Source: Microcaldota archaeon
Lineage (GTDB): Archaea; Micrarchaeota; Micrarchaeia; CABMEP01
Reading direction: 5' to 3'
Length of the DNA: 40,381 bases
NCBI GenBank assembly: GCA_026413625.1
Contig: JAOAKO010000006.1
Coordinates: 1 to 40,381 of the forward strand
Shown here: positions 16,438 through 25,175 of the stretch, piece by piece
How the letters are laid out: each line of letters begins with the position of its first letter
Numbering within the stretch: position 1 is the stretch's first letter
Notes under the pieces: model-generated
Seen by the model: only the letters and a program-made list of their open reading frames with translations
What the model was told of the DNA's origin: nothing
The model's database searches: none
Translations under genes and position numbers: made by a program

Positions 16438-19008
16438 GTGGCAATGATTGATGAAAATGAGGTATTTGAAAAATATATAAGCAAGATAAAGTTTACGCTT
16501 TTCTCGCCAGAGATGATAAGAAAGATGTCTGCAGTTAAGCTTTTTGTCCCGGATACCTACAATGACGACGGATATCCGATTGAAGGTGGTTTCGCAGACT
16601 TAAGGATGGGTGTAATCGATCCAGGGCTAAGATGCAAGACGTGCGGTGGCACTGTCAGAACGTGCCCGGGTCACTTCGGATCAATCGAACTGATCAGACC
16701 GGTCATACATCCCGAATTTGCGCCGATGATATATATGTTTTTAAGGTCAACGTGTCAAACATGCGGAAGAGTTCTTCTAACAGGCGAGGAAATAAATGAG
16801 ATTAAAGGCAGTCTAATGACTAGAGACGAAATGATATCAACGGTAATCACAAGAACAAAGAAAGTTAAGAATTGCCCCCATTGTCAGGCAGAACAAAAGG
16901 AAATAAAGCTTGAGAGGCCGACTAGCTTCTACGAAGATGAAAGACTCATGCTGCCTACTGAAGTGAGAGACAGACTCGCAAAAATCTCAGATGACGATCT
17001 TAGGGAGCTTGGATTCGACCCTGAATACAGCAGACCTGAATGGGCGGTACTCACGGTTCTTCCTGTTCCTCCGGTTAATGTAAGGCCTTCAATAACTCTT
17101 GAAAGCGGTGAGAGAAGCGAGGACAACCTTACGCACAAGCTTGTAGAGGTATTGAGAATCAACCAGAGACTGGAATCAAACATCAATGCCGGAGCCCCTC
17201 AGTTGATCATTGAAGACTTATGGGAACTCCTACAATATCACGTTACAACATATTTCAACAATGAAAGCCCTAATATTCCTCCGGCGACGCACAGATCTGG
17301 AATGACCCTCAAGACATTAGCACAGCGTCTGAAAGGAAAGGAGGGAAGATTCAGATATAACTTATCGGGTAAAAGAGTTAACTTCAGTGCAAGAACTGTG
17401 GTGTCTCCAGACGGATGCATATCCATAAATGAGGTTGGAGTCCCTAAGCAAATCGCAAATGAATTAACTATTCCGATAAAAGTTACCGACTGGAATATTG
17501 AGGAATGCAAAAAGATGATACTTTCAAATGAAAGCGCTAACAACGTAACGGCGGTGTACGTTACAAGCCCAAATGGAAGAAGAAGGAAGATTACAGACAC
17601 AAACAAAGAGGAATTGGCAAATGAGCTGGCAGCAGGCTGGACGGTTGAAAGACAACTTAAAGACGGGGATGTTGTTCTTTTTAACAGATATCCGTCATTG
17701 CACAGAATGTCTATAATGGCCCATAAGGTCAAGATTCTTTCTGGAAAGACTTTTAGGGTTCCTCCTTCCGTTACCCCTCCGTACAATGCCGACTTCGACG
17801 GAGACGAGATGAACATCCATGTTCCGCAAAAAGAGGAAGCAAGAGCAGAAGCTGAAACATTAATGCTTGTAGAAAAGCAAATAATATCCCCACAACACGG
17901 ACATGCTATAATCGGGCCTACCGAAGACCATATCACAGGAACATATTTACTGTCTCTTGACGAAACAGTCTTTACAAAAGAAGAGGCCATGGACCTCCTA
18001 GCGCTTGCTGGAATTTATGAACTTCCGAAACCGGACGTAAAGGACAAATACAGCGGCAAGGCGATAATCTCCCAGCTTTTGCCTAAAAACCTAAATTTAA
18101 GAATAGAATCTAAAATTGGAAAGAAAGGAAGCAGCAAGAGCATAGTGGAAATTAAGGACGGAAAAATGATCAGTGGCTATTTTGAAAAGAAATCGATACA
18201 TTCGGTTATAGAAGCGATAACTCTCTATAATGGAAATGAAGCGGCAAGAAAATTCATAGACGGGATTGGAAGAATCGCTGGCGAAGTAATTACCAGGAAA
18301 GGAATGACTGTGAGTATGAAAGATTACACGCTATCTGAAAATGGAAAGAAGAAAGTAAAGGAATTGGTTGAAAATGCAGAAAAGCAGGTTAATGTATATA
18401 TCATGCAATACAAGAACAAGACTCTTGAAAGAGAGCCAGGAAAAAGCCTAAAGGAAACGCTTGAGAGCAAATCTGTAAAGACATTGGGAGACATTAGAAA
18501 CGACATGAGTAAACTGCTAGAGGAAGATTTAGGGCAGGAAAATAAAGCAATAGTGATAGCTAAAATCGGTGCAAGAGGTTCTATAATCAATGTTACACAG
18601 ATGTCGGGAGCCATTGCACAGCAGGTAGTGAGAGAAAAGAGATTGCATAGAGGGTATAGATACAGGCCGTTGTCCCACTTCAAGCAGAAGGACCTTAGTG
18701 CTGTTGCAAGAGGATTTATAAAATCAAACTTCCTTGAAGGATTAAATCCTATAGAATATTTCTTCCAATCGATGTCAGCAAGAGAATCTATAGTCAATAC
18801 TGCAATCAGGACTGCAAGATCCGGTTACATGCAAAGAAGAATGATGAATGCATTGCAAGACCTTGTAGTGAAAGAGGACTATACTGTTAGAGATGGAAGT
18901 GGAAGAATAGTACAAGTGATTTATGGCGGAGATGGAAAGGATACAATGAAAATAAAGAAAATAAACGAAGAACTTACCGCTCCTGTCGGTTTGCCTGAGA
19001 GGGAATAA
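16438..19008 (+). CDS. rpoA1: DNA-directed RNA polymerase subunit A' (Rpo1 N-terminal part)
   Basis: The 856-aa protein is the clamp and active-centre half of the largest subunit. The N-terminal zinc site is C66-KT-C69, C76 and H79; a second cluster has C-QT-C and C-PH-C near residues 104-147. The active-site loop NADFDGDEM begins at residue 450, with Asp452, Asp454 and Asp456 binding catalytic Mg. SAREGIVNTAI-like bridge-helix sequence near residue 780 reads SARESIVNTAIRTARSGYMQ. The start is GTG with GGTGAT just upstream. Protein length and motifs are typical. Confidence 0.97.
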   Translation: MAMIDENEVFEKYISKIKFTLFSPEMIRKMSAVKLFVPDTYNDDGYPIEGGFADLRMGVIDPGLRCKTCGGTVRTCPGHFGSIELIRPVIHPEFAPMIYMFLRSTCQTCGRVLLTGEEINEIKGSLMTRDEMISTVITRTKKVKNCPHCQAEQKEIKLERPTSFYEDERLMLPTEVRDRLAKISDDDLRELGFDPEYSRPEWAVLTVLPVPPVNVRPSITLESGERSEDNLTHKLVEVLRINQRLESNINAGAPQLIIEDLWELLQYHVTTYFNNESPNIPPATHRSGMTLKTLAQRLKGKEGRFRYNLSGKRVNFSARTVVSPDGCISINEVGVPKQIANELTIPIKVTDWNIEECKKMILSNESANNVTAVYVTSPNGRRRKITDTNKEELANELAAGWTVERQLKDGDVVLFNRYPSLHRMSIMAHKVKILSGKTFRVPPSVTPPYNADFDGDEMNIHVPQKEEARAEAETLMLVEKQIISPQHGHAIIGPTEDHITGTYLLSLDETVFTKEEAMDLLALAGIYELPKPDVKDKYSGKAIISQLLPKNLNLRIESKIGKKGSSKSIVEIKDGKMISGYFEKKSIHSVIEAITLYNGNEAARKFIDGIGRIAGEVITRKGMTVSMKDYTLSENGKKKVKELVENAEKQVNVYIMQYKNKTLEREPGKSLKETLESKSVKTLGDIRNDMSKLLEEDLGQENKAIVIAKIGARGSIINVTQMSGAIAQQVVREKRLHRGYRYRPLSHFKQKDLSAVARGFIKSNFLEGLNPIEYFFQSMSARESIVNTAIRTARSGYMQRRMMNALQDLVVKEDYTVRDGSGRIVQVIYGGDGKDTMKIKKINEELTAPVGLPERE

Positions 19009-19025
19009 ATAGAACGGTGATTTTT

Positions 19026-20051
19026 ATGACAAGAAATGTCGACAAGGATAAAAAGGATATAATGATAACACCTGGTGAGGGTGTAGGCATACTTACTGCC
19101 CATTCCATTGGAGAGCCTGGAACACAGATGACCATGCGTACATTCCATCTTCCTGGCGTAGTTGAAGCAGTGCCAACCGGCCTTCCAAGACTAATTGAGA
19201 TAGTTGATGCGAAAAAGAAGCCGAAAAAACCAGTAGTGATGATATATCTTAAGGAAAAATATAAAGACATGAAAAAAGTGGAAGAAATAGCCGAAAAAAT
19301 TGACGAGGTTCTGCTCAAAGATGTAGCAAAATTTTCTGAAGATTTCAGAAAAAGACAAATTTTGATAAGAATCGACAAAGATGAAATAAGACAACTAAAA
19401 ATCGACTTGATAGGTATAAAGAAAAAAATAAAGGCTGAACTCGGGCCAAACATTAAGATGAAGCATAAGGGAGAAAAGGTTCTTCTCATAACAAAGGACA
19501 TGCCTTTAAGAATGCTAAGAAAGTTCACGAATAAGATGAAAAATCTGCATATAAAAGGAGTTAAAGGAATAAACAAGCCAGTGGTTACAAAGGATGAAAA
19601 TGGAGAATGGTTGATTGTCGCTGGCGGTTCCAATTTAACTGATTTGTTTAAGTTTGAAGATGTTGATCCTTCAAGGTCAACAACAAACGACATAATGGAA
19701 ATCTACAATCTTTTCGGAATAGAGGCCGCAAGAAATGCAATCGTTAATGAAATGTATACAACGATGAAAATTCAGAAAGTGAATGTAGACATAAGGCACA
19801 TATGCTTGCTTGCAGATGCAATGACTGTTGAAGGCGAGGTTGTTTCTGTAGGAAGGCATGGTTTAAGCGGAAGGAAACCCTCTGTCCTGGCAAGAGCCGC
19901 TTTTGAAGAGACTGTCAAACACCTTGTAAATGCGGCAATTAACGGGGAAGAGGACAGGTTAAGGGGAGTTACTGAAAACATATTAATAGGCCAACCAGTG
20001 CCACTTGGAACTGGTTTAGTAAAACTTACAATGAAACATGAAACTAAATAA
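19026..20051 (+). CDS. rpoA2: DNA-directed RNA polymerase subunit A'' (Rpo1 C-terminal part)
   Basis: The 341-aa protein carries the trigger loop PGEGVGILTAHSIGEPGTQM (16-35) followed by MTMRTFHLPGV, and ends with the jaw and C-terminal clamp region (VDIRHICLLADAMTVEGEV, SVLARAAFEETVKHLVNAA). It completes Rpo1 together with rpoA1. ATG at 19026 is chosen because GGTGAT at 19016-19021 is the Shine-Dalgarno and overlaps the alternative GTG at 19017. The gap from rpoA1 is 17 nt. Confidence 0.96.
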   Translation: MTRNVDKDKKDIMITPGEGVGILTAHSIGEPGTQMTMRTFHLPGVVEAVPTGLPRLIEIVDAKKKPKKPVVMIYLKEKYKDMKKVEEIAEKIDEVLLKDVAKFSEDFRKRQILIRIDKDEIRQLKIDLIGIKKKIKAELGPNIKMKHKGEKVLLITKDMPLRMLRKFTNKMKNLHIKGVKGINKPVVTKDENGEWLIVAGGSNLTDLFKFEDVDPSRSTTNDIMEIYNLFGIEAARNAIVNEMYTTMKIQKVNVDIRHICLLADAMTVEGEVVSVGRHGLSGRKPSVLARAAFEETVKHLVNAAINGEEDRLRGVTENILIGQPVPLGTGLVKLTMKHETK

Positions 20052-20091
20052 TATAGCGAATCTGTAGATGATTAGACATAATGGTGGAAAT

Positions 20092-20391
20092 ATGGTAGAC
20101 ATTGAAAAATCAATAAGAATGAGTGTCGATACTGGAAAAGTGGAATTCGGAACGAGAACATGCAAGTATCTTGCTGCGCACGGAAATGCAAAGCTCATAC
20201 TTCTGGCAGGAAATTGTCCTGCAAATCTTAAAAATGAGATAATAGAAGTATGCAAAAACTCCAATGTTCCTTATAAAGAGCTTAAGTATCCTTCGATAGA
20301 GCTTGGCTCTTTAGCAGGAAAGCCGTTTCCGGTCTTAATGATGGCGATAATAGAACCTGGCGACTCTGAGATACTTAAGATAATTGAATGA
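20092..20391 (+). CDS. rpl30e: Ribosomal protein eL30
   Basis: The 99-aa protein has the L7Ae/L30e fold pattern: IEKSIRMSVDTGKVEFGTRTCKYLAAHGNAKLILLAGNCP and a C-terminal half with ELGSLAGKPFPVLMMAIIEPGDSEIL. It is an archaeal/eukaryotic 60S-type protein and sits between rpoA2 and nusA in most archaea. ATG at 20092 has GGTGG 5 nt upstream and is preferred over an in-frame start at 20068. Confidence 0.93.
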   Translation: MVDIEKSIRMSVDTGKVEFGTRTCKYLAAHGNAKLILLAGNCPANLKNEIIEVCKNSNVPYKELKYPSIELGSLAGKPFPVLMMAIIEPGDSEILKIIE

Positions 20392-20416
20392 TCAAGCTTA
20401 AAATTAGGGAGATTTG

Positions 20417-20818
20417 ATGACAAAGCTTACAAATGAAGACATCAAAATGATGATGTTTATACAAGACGCCACTCGTGCAGCCATAAGAGACATATACGAC
20501 GACGGTAAGGCATTGGCTATAGTTGTTGCAGAAGGCGAAGTTGGTAAAGTGATAGGTCCTGGGGGAAAAATGATAAATAATCTCAAAAGAAAGCTCAAAC
20601 GAGACATCGTTGTAGTCGAATGGTCTGAAGAACTTGAAAGATTCATAAGCAACATTTTCAATCCGATAAAGGTAAATGTTGTTATAGAAGGAGACACTGC
20701 AAGGATAATGGCAAGCGCAGAGGACAGAAAATATGTCATAGGACGTGGAGGAAACAAAATAAAACTTGCAAATATACTCGTAGAAAGAAATTTCAGAAAA
20801 ATGGAAATAAGAGCATAA
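20417..20818 (+). CDS. nusA: NusA-like KH-domain protein
   Basis: The 133-aa archaeal NusA consists only of two KH domains. KH1 has the GXXG loop in GKVIGPGGKMINNLKR and KH2 in KYVIGRGGNKIKLANIL. The bacterial polymerase-binding N-terminal and S1 domains are absent, as in all archaeal NusA proteins. It is thought to bind nascent RNA during termination or rRNA transcription. ATG at 20417 follows GGGAGATTTG. It is the last gene before a 220-nt gap with a new promoter. Confidence 0.92.
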   Translation: MTKLTNEDIKMMMFIQDATRAAIRDIYDDGKALAIVVAEGEVGKVIGPGGKMINNLKRKLKRDIVVVEWSEELERFISNIFNPIKVNVVIEGDTARIMASAEDRKYVIGRGGNKIKLANILVERNFRKMEIRA

Positions 20819-20856
20819 GAACCAAGTTAAAATAAGATTTAAAAACACTACAAACA

Positions 20857-20870
20857 TATATATTATATAA
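20857..20870 (+). promoter_or_regulatory. Box A region for rps12-rps7-EF-2
   Basis: TATATATTATATAA is the strongest TATA-like stretch in the gap after nusA. Transcription from about 20892 would give a leader of roughly 150 nt before rps12, unusually long for an archaeal mRNA. An upstream TTTAAAAAC at about 20838 is a weaker alternative. Confidence 0.45.
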
Positions 20871-20891
20871 AGAATAAAATGACAACAACTT

Positions 20892-21039
20892 AATTCATAT
20901 CAATCATATTAATGCCCTTACAGAACTTTTTCTGGTGTTGGGCTATGGGCGTGAACGCGCCTGGCTAAATGCCGAAACTCTCAATGAGTGTTCTTAAGTT
21001 TATCAGCTATGCTGTTAAACAATCATAAGGTGTAATTAT
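20892..21039 (+). promoter_or_regulatory. Long structured leader of rps12 with a possible 18-codon uORF
   Basis: Three stem-loops are visible. The first pairs CAGAA with TTCTG (20921-20934). The second pairs TGGGCG with CGCCTG around TGAACG (20947-20962, two wobble pairs). The third is GTTTA-T-CAGC with GCTG-T-TAAAC (20998-21020, loop TAT, one T/T mismatch), which ends 6 nt before the AAGGTG of rps12. An ATG at 20912 opens 18 sense codons (MPLQNFFWCWAMGVNAPG), ending at TAA 20966-20968, with no SD. Ribosomal-protein autoregulation or attenuation would fit; neither is shown. Confidence 0.4.
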
Positions 21040-21462
21040 ATGGGAGAATTCTCTGGTAGAGATATATTAAAAAAGAGAAAAAGATACAGATGGTTGAAGA
21101 AAACATGGAGAAGAAAGGCAGAAAAGCTTAAGGAAAAGTACGATCCGCTTGAAGGATCTCATGCTGCAAGGGGAATAGTCCTTGAAAAGAAAGTACTTGA
21201 GCAAAAGCAGCCTCACTCCGGTCTTATCAAATGCGTAAAGATTCAATTGATCAAAAATGGAAAGATAATAACTGCGTTTGCGCCCAGAGACGGAGCCATA
21301 AACCATATAGACGAACACGACGAGGTTCTAGTGGAAGGGCTTGGCGGATCTCAAAGAGGCCAGATGGGTTCAATTCCTGGGGTCAGATACAAAGTAATCG
21401 CAGTCAATAATACCTGCCTAGAGCAGATAAGAAGGGGAAAGAAGGAGAAGCCAAGAAGATAA
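21040..21462 (+). CDS. rps12: Ribosomal protein uS12
   Basis: The 140-aa protein matches archaeal uS12: KYDPLEGSHAARGIVLEKK, KIQLIKNGKIITAF, DGAINHIDEHDEVLVEGLGG, GSIPGVRYKVIAVN and the terminal KKEKPRR. It lies at the decoding centre of the small subunit. Odd point: the universally conserved loop usually reading QPNSAIRKC is QPHSGLIKC, with His59 for Asn and Gly61 for Ala, and the second loop reads APRDGAIN. AAGGTG is 7 nt before the ATG. Confidence 0.95.
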   Translation: MGEFSGRDILKKRKRYRWLKKTWRRKAEKLKEKYDPLEGSHAARGIVLEKKVLEQKQPHSGLIKCVKIQLIKNGKIITAFAPRDGAINHIDEHDEVLVEGLGGSQRGQMGSIPGVRYKVIAVNNTCLEQIRRGKKEKPRR

Positions 21463-21496
21463 AACTTATTTATTTTAACTTTTGCAGAGTGGTAAT

Positions 21497-22102
21497 ATGG
21501 AAATCAAAGATAAGCTATTCAATAAATATGATTATGATGTCGAAATAAGCGACGAAACGATGAAGGACTATATAAATCTCAGACCTTCTGTCCTTCCTCA
21601 CACATTTGGAAGAGTAGGAAAGAGAAAGAAAAGAATAGAAAAAAACATAGTCGAAAGACTCGTTAACAAGCTTATGAGGGGAGGGACTGGTGAAAAAGTC
21701 GGAGGAAAGCTAATAAGAACACACGGAAAACTCCAGGGGAAGAAAACTAGGGTAATAAAAATAGTTGAAGAGGCTTTTGACATAATCCATGAAAAGACAA
21801 AACAGAATCCGATCCAATACCTCATCAAGGCAATCGAAAACAGCGCCCCGAGAGAAGACGTCACAAGAGTGGAATACGGAGGAGTAAGATATCAAGTTGC
21901 AGTCGATGTTTCTCCAAAGAGAAGAGTGGACATGGCTCTCAGAAACATCAGCCTTGCGGCGATAATTTCGTCTTTCGACAAGAAGGCAACGCTCGCAGAG
22001 GCGCTTGCAAACGAGATAATACTGGCAGCGACGGGAGATGTCAACAGCTATGCTATAAAGAAGAAGGATGAAACCGAAAGAATGGCAAGAAGCGCCAGAT
22101 AA
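21497..22102 (+). CDS. rps7: Ribosomal protein uS7
   Basis: The 201-aa protein is archaeal uS7, recognisable from IVERLVNKLMRGGTGEKVGGKLIRTHG, NPIQYLIKAIENSAPREDVTRVEYGGVRYQVAVDVSPKRR and the C-terminal ALANEIILAATGDVNSYAIKKKDETERMARSAR. It nucleates assembly of the small-subunit head. ATG at 21497 follows GTGGT at 5 nt; an in-frame TTG at 21482 would overlap that site. The gap from rps12 is 34 nt. Confidence 0.95.
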   Translation: MEIKDKLFNKYDYDVEISDETMKDYINLRPSVLPHTFGRVGKRKKRIEKNIVERLVNKLMRGGTGEKVGGKLIRTHGKLQGKKTRVIKIVEEAFDIIHEKTKQNPIQYLIKAIENSAPREDVTRVEYGGVRYQVAVDVSPKRRVDMALRNISLAAIISSFDKKATLAEALANEIILAATGDVNSYAIKKKDETERMARSAR

Positions 22103-22119
22103 TCTATTTTTGTTTTTAT

Positions 22120-22135
22120 GCGGGCTTTCGCTCGC
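22120..22135 (+). other. Hairpin between rps7 and EF-2
   Basis: GCGGGC (22120-22125) pairs with GCTCGC (22130-22135) around TTTC, 6 bp with one G/T. A T-rich stretch (22104-22118) precedes it rather than follows it. It may slow polymerase or mark a processing site; the EF-2 Shine-Dalgarno is 22 nt downstream. Confidence 0.35.
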
Positions 22136-22166
22136 TTCATTTTATATTTAAATAAAGGTAGGTATT

Positions 22167-24359
22167 ATGGTAAGAAAAGAATTAGTGGTAGAAGAAGTAC
22201 AAAAAATTATGAAAAACCTCAAGTACGTGAGAAACATTGCTATCGTAGCACACGTAGACCACGGTAAATCTACGCTTGCAGATTCGCTGGTGGCAAGAGC
22301 AGGGCTAATCAGCAAAGAGCTCGCTGGCGAACAGAGAGTCATGGATTTCGAGGAACTTGAACAAAAGAGAGGAATTACAATCAAATCTGCAAACATTTCG
22401 CTTGGTTTCGAATATAACGGAGAGCCTTACGTTATTAACTTGATCGACACTCCTGGACACGTAGATTTCGGAGGGCACGTCACAAGGGCAATGAGAGCGG
22501 TAGACGGAATCATCCTTGTAGTAGATGCTGTCGAAGGAATCATGCCTCAAACTGAAACCGTATTGAGACAGGCATTAAAAGAAAAATCAAAGCCAACCGT
22601 ATTTATCAACAAAATAGACAGACTGATCAATGAACTTAAGTATACTCCGCAGCAGACTCAGGAAAGACTTGTTAAGCTTATTACAGACATTAACAAATTA
22701 ATAGATAAATATGCACCTGCGGACAAAAAAGACGAATGGAAGATAAATGTAGAAAAGGGAAACATTGCATTCGGCTCTGCTTTTAACAAATGGGCCACCT
22801 CCTTTGCTTACATGAAATCTAAAGGAGTCAAATTCACAGATATTTATGATTTGTGCACAAAGAACGACCACAAAGGATTGGTTGAAAAGGCGCCTATAGA
22901 TGAAGTTGTGCTTACAATGGTTATCCAGCACCTTCCAAACCCGCAGCAGGCGCAGGTTTACAGAATTCCAATCCTGTGGCACGGAGACGTCAATAGCGAA
23001 GATGGAAAGGCAATGTTGAATACCGATCCAAACGCAAAGGTTTGCGGAATTATTTTCGGAGTGGTTGTGGACAAGCACGCTGGAGAGGTAGGAGTTGCAA
23101 GAATATTCAGCGGAACTGTCAAAAAAGGAACAGAATTGACAGTTGCTTCAAAGCACACCTCATCCAAGGTCCAACAGGTAGGCATTTACATGGGTCCCGA
23201 CAGAATTCCAGCTGATGAAGTTCCAGCAGGAAACATTGCAGCAATCGTGGGATTGAGGGACTTGTATGTAGGGGAAACAATTAGCGAGAATCCAAATTTC
23301 GAGCCGTTCGAGCAGATCAAGCACTACTCAGAGCCTGTAGTCACCAAATCTATAGAAGCAAAGAACACAAAGGACCTTGTCAAGCTGATTGAAGTCTTGA
23401 GACAGATGTCAAAGGAAGACCCGACGCTTAAGGTTGAAATCAACCAGGAAACCGGAGAACATCTTATAAGCGGTATGGGTGAGCTCCACCTTGAGATAGT
23501 TGAATACAAGATCTCAAAGGAAAAGGGAGTTGAAATTGAAACATCTCCTCCGATCGTAGTCTACAGAGAAACAATCCTCAAACCGGGCCCAGAACTTGAA
23601 GGCAAATCTCCAAACAAACACAACAAGTTCAAGATCAAGGTAGAGCCTCTTGAGGAAGGGGTATATAATGCAATAGTCGAGGGCAAGATTCCAGAGGGAA
23701 GACCGAAAGGAAAGGCGGTTGTTGAGGCTTTAATAGAAGCCGGAATGGAAAGAGACCAGGCGAAGAGAATTCTCAACATCAGAAACAGATGTGTGCTGAT
23801 TGACGCTACAAAGGGAGTCCAGTACATGCAGGAAATTATGGAACTTGTATTGAAGGCGTTTGAAGAGGCGGTTGACAAGGGACCGCTTGCAAAGGAAAAG
23901 GTTGTAGGCGTAAAGGTGCTTCTCACAGACGCGATAATCCACGAAGATCCTGCCCACAGAGGACCTGCGCAAATCATGCCTGCAATAAAGAGGCCGATTT
24001 ACGCAAGCATGCTTACATCCGGAGTCAGGCTTATGGAGCCTAAACAGATCTTCCTTGTCCAATCGCCGCAGGAATATGCCGGCAACATAATAACTGCGCT
24101 GCAGGGCAGGCGTGGTGAAATAATCGAAATCGGACAGGAGGGAGAGCTCTCGACCGTTAAGGCAAAGCTTCCTGTCTCCGAGACGTTCGGTATGTCAAAT
24201 GACTTAAGATCTGCTTCGCAGGGTAGGGCGATTTGGTACCACGAATATGCTGGCTACGAACTAGTTCCTACTTCATTGCAGACTGAGCTGGTAACCAAAG
24301 TCCGCGAAAGAAAAGGAGAGCCGAAAGAACCTCCAACAGCAAAGGACTTCATGGACTGA
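22167..24359 (+). CDS. aef2: Translation elongation factor 2 (EF-2)
   Basis: The 730-aa GTPase translocates the ribosome. G1 is AHVDHGKST (28-36), followed by EQKRGITI, G3 DTPGHVDFGG and G4 NKID. Domain II has GEVGVARIFSGTVKKG, domain III SGMGELHLEIV. Domain IV carries DPAHRGPAQIMPA, where His597 is the residue converted to diphthamide, so the modification site is kept. Length is normal. AGGTAGG precedes the ATG. The usual next genes tuf and rps10 are not here; a glycosyltransferase follows after a T-rich stretch. Confidence 0.97.
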   Translation: MVRKELVVEEVQKIMKNLKYVRNIAIVAHVDHGKSTLADSLVARAGLISKELAGEQRVMDFEELEQKRGITIKSANISLGFEYNGEPYVINLIDTPGHVDFGGHVTRAMRAVDGIILVVDAVEGIMPQTETVLRQALKEKSKPTVFINKIDRLINELKYTPQQTQERLVKLITDINKLIDKYAPADKKDEWKINVEKGNIAFGSAFNKWATSFAYMKSKGVKFTDIYDLCTKNDHKGLVEKAPIDEVVLTMVIQHLPNPQQAQVYRIPILWHGDVNSEDGKAMLNTDPNAKVCGIIFGVVVDKHAGEVGVARIFSGTVKKGTELTVASKHTSSKVQQVGIYMGPDRIPADEVPAGNIAAIVGLRDLYVGETISENPNFEPFEQIKHYSEPVVTKSIEAKNTKDLVKLIEVLRQMSKEDPTLKVEINQETGEHLISGMGELHLEIVEYKISKEKGVEIETSPPIVVYRETILKPGPELEGKSPNKHNKFKIKVEPLEEGVYNAIVEGKIPEGRPKGKAVVEALIEAGMERDQAKRILNIRNRCVLIDATKGVQYMQEIMELVLKAFEEAVDKGPLAKEKVVGVKVLLTDAIIHEDPAHRGPAQIMPAIKRPIYASMLTSGVRLMEPKQIFLVQSPQEYAGNIITALQGRRGEIIEIGQEGELSTVKAKLPVSETFGMSNDLRSASQGRAIWYHEYAGYELVPTSLQTELVTKVRERKGEPKEPPTAKDFMD

Positions 24360-24392
24360 TCTTTTGTTTTTTTATTTTCATTCTATTTTTTA
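24360..24392 (+). terminator. T-rich terminator after EF-2
   Basis: Directly after the stop codon come T4, T7, T4 and T6 runs within 33 bases on the plus strand, the type of signal that ends archaeal transcription without a hairpin. Confidence 0.5.
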
Positions 24393-24414
24393 GATTTTAT
24401 GCACGGGTGCGCTA

Positions 24415-25143
24415 ATGGAAAAGCGGAATAATGGGGAAAAAAATAAGATTCAGATAAGCGTAGTTGTTCCTGCTTTAAATGAAGAAAAATACATCGAATC
24501 CTGCTTGAAATCAATCAAAAAACAATCCTACAAACCCCTAGAGATAATTGTCTGCGATGGAAACAGCGAGGACAGGACAAGAGAGATTGCCAGGAAATAT
24601 GCGGATAAGGTAATAATCGAAAAGAAAAGGTCGGCTGCCGCAGAAAGGCAAAAAGGAGCAATGATTGCAAAGGGGGATGTGATCGCATTTATCGATTCCG
24701 ATACAATCGCAGAAAAAGAATGGCTAAAGAAAATAGCACATGCGTTTTCGAAAGACGAAAGGATAGTTGCAGTATACGGGCGAGTTCTGATGAGAGACGG
24801 AAGCAAGCTCGATAACGTGCTTGCACATCTTTTCACCCCATACATAAGGCTTACAGATCTCATAGGCAAGCCGGCTGTTGCGGGAATGAATATGGCGGTG
24901 AGAAAGGATGCCTTTAAGAAAATAGGCGGATTTAACCTTTCTCTCAAGACGGCAGAGGATATCGATCTCTTCAACAGAATAAAGAAAGAAGGAAAGATAA
25001 AATTTGTTGATGCTGTAACCTATACGTCAGCGAGGCGACTAAAACACTGGGGATATAAAAAATTCTTCTTTTTCCACGCAACAAATCTCCTGAAGTATAC
25101 TCTCACCGGAAAGGCAAAGCAAGAATATGAAGATGTAAGATAG
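24415..25143 (+). CDS. Family 2 glycosyltransferase
   Basis: The 242-aa protein has the GT2 GT-A fold: SVVVPALNEEKYIESCLKSI (15-34), EIIVCDGNSEDRTREIA, the metal-binding DSD at 94-96, GMNMAVRKDAFKKIGGFN, and the AED catalytic-base region at 180-182. No long membrane helix is evident, although FFFFHATNLL near 215-225 could touch the membrane. GT2 enzymes move sugars from nucleotide or polyprenyl-phosphate donors; the acceptor here is unknown, perhaps glycolipid or S-layer glycan. GGGTG is 5 nt before the ATG. Confidence 0.9.
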   Translation: MEKRNNGEKNKIQISVVVPALNEEKYIESCLKSIKKQSYKPLEIIVCDGNSEDRTREIARKYADKVIIEKKRSAAAERQKGAMIAKGDVIAFIDSDTIAEKEWLKKIAHAFSKDERIVAVYGRVLMRDGSKLDNVLAHLFTPYIRLTDLIGKPAVAGMNMAVRKDAFKKIGGFNLSLKTAEDIDLFNRIKKEGKIKFVDAVTYTSARRLKHWGYKKFFFFHATNLLKYTLTGKAKQEYEDVR

Positions 25144-25145
25144 TA

Positions 25146-25174
25146 AATTTTGAAAAAAGAAAAAAAGTAAAAAA
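25146..25174 (-). terminator. T-rich terminator after ppdK
   Basis: On the minus strand the ppdK stop is followed by T7, T7 and T6 runs separated by AC or C, within 30 bases, ending just short of the convergent glycosyltransferase gene. Confidence 0.5.
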
Positions 25175-25175
25175 A

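Noticed and set aside
22141-22155. TATA-like stretch immediately before EF-2 as a separate promoter
   Set aside because: A start 25 nt downstream would fall at or after the EF-2 ATG and remove its AGGTAGG site, so EF-2 is more likely read from the rps12 promoter.
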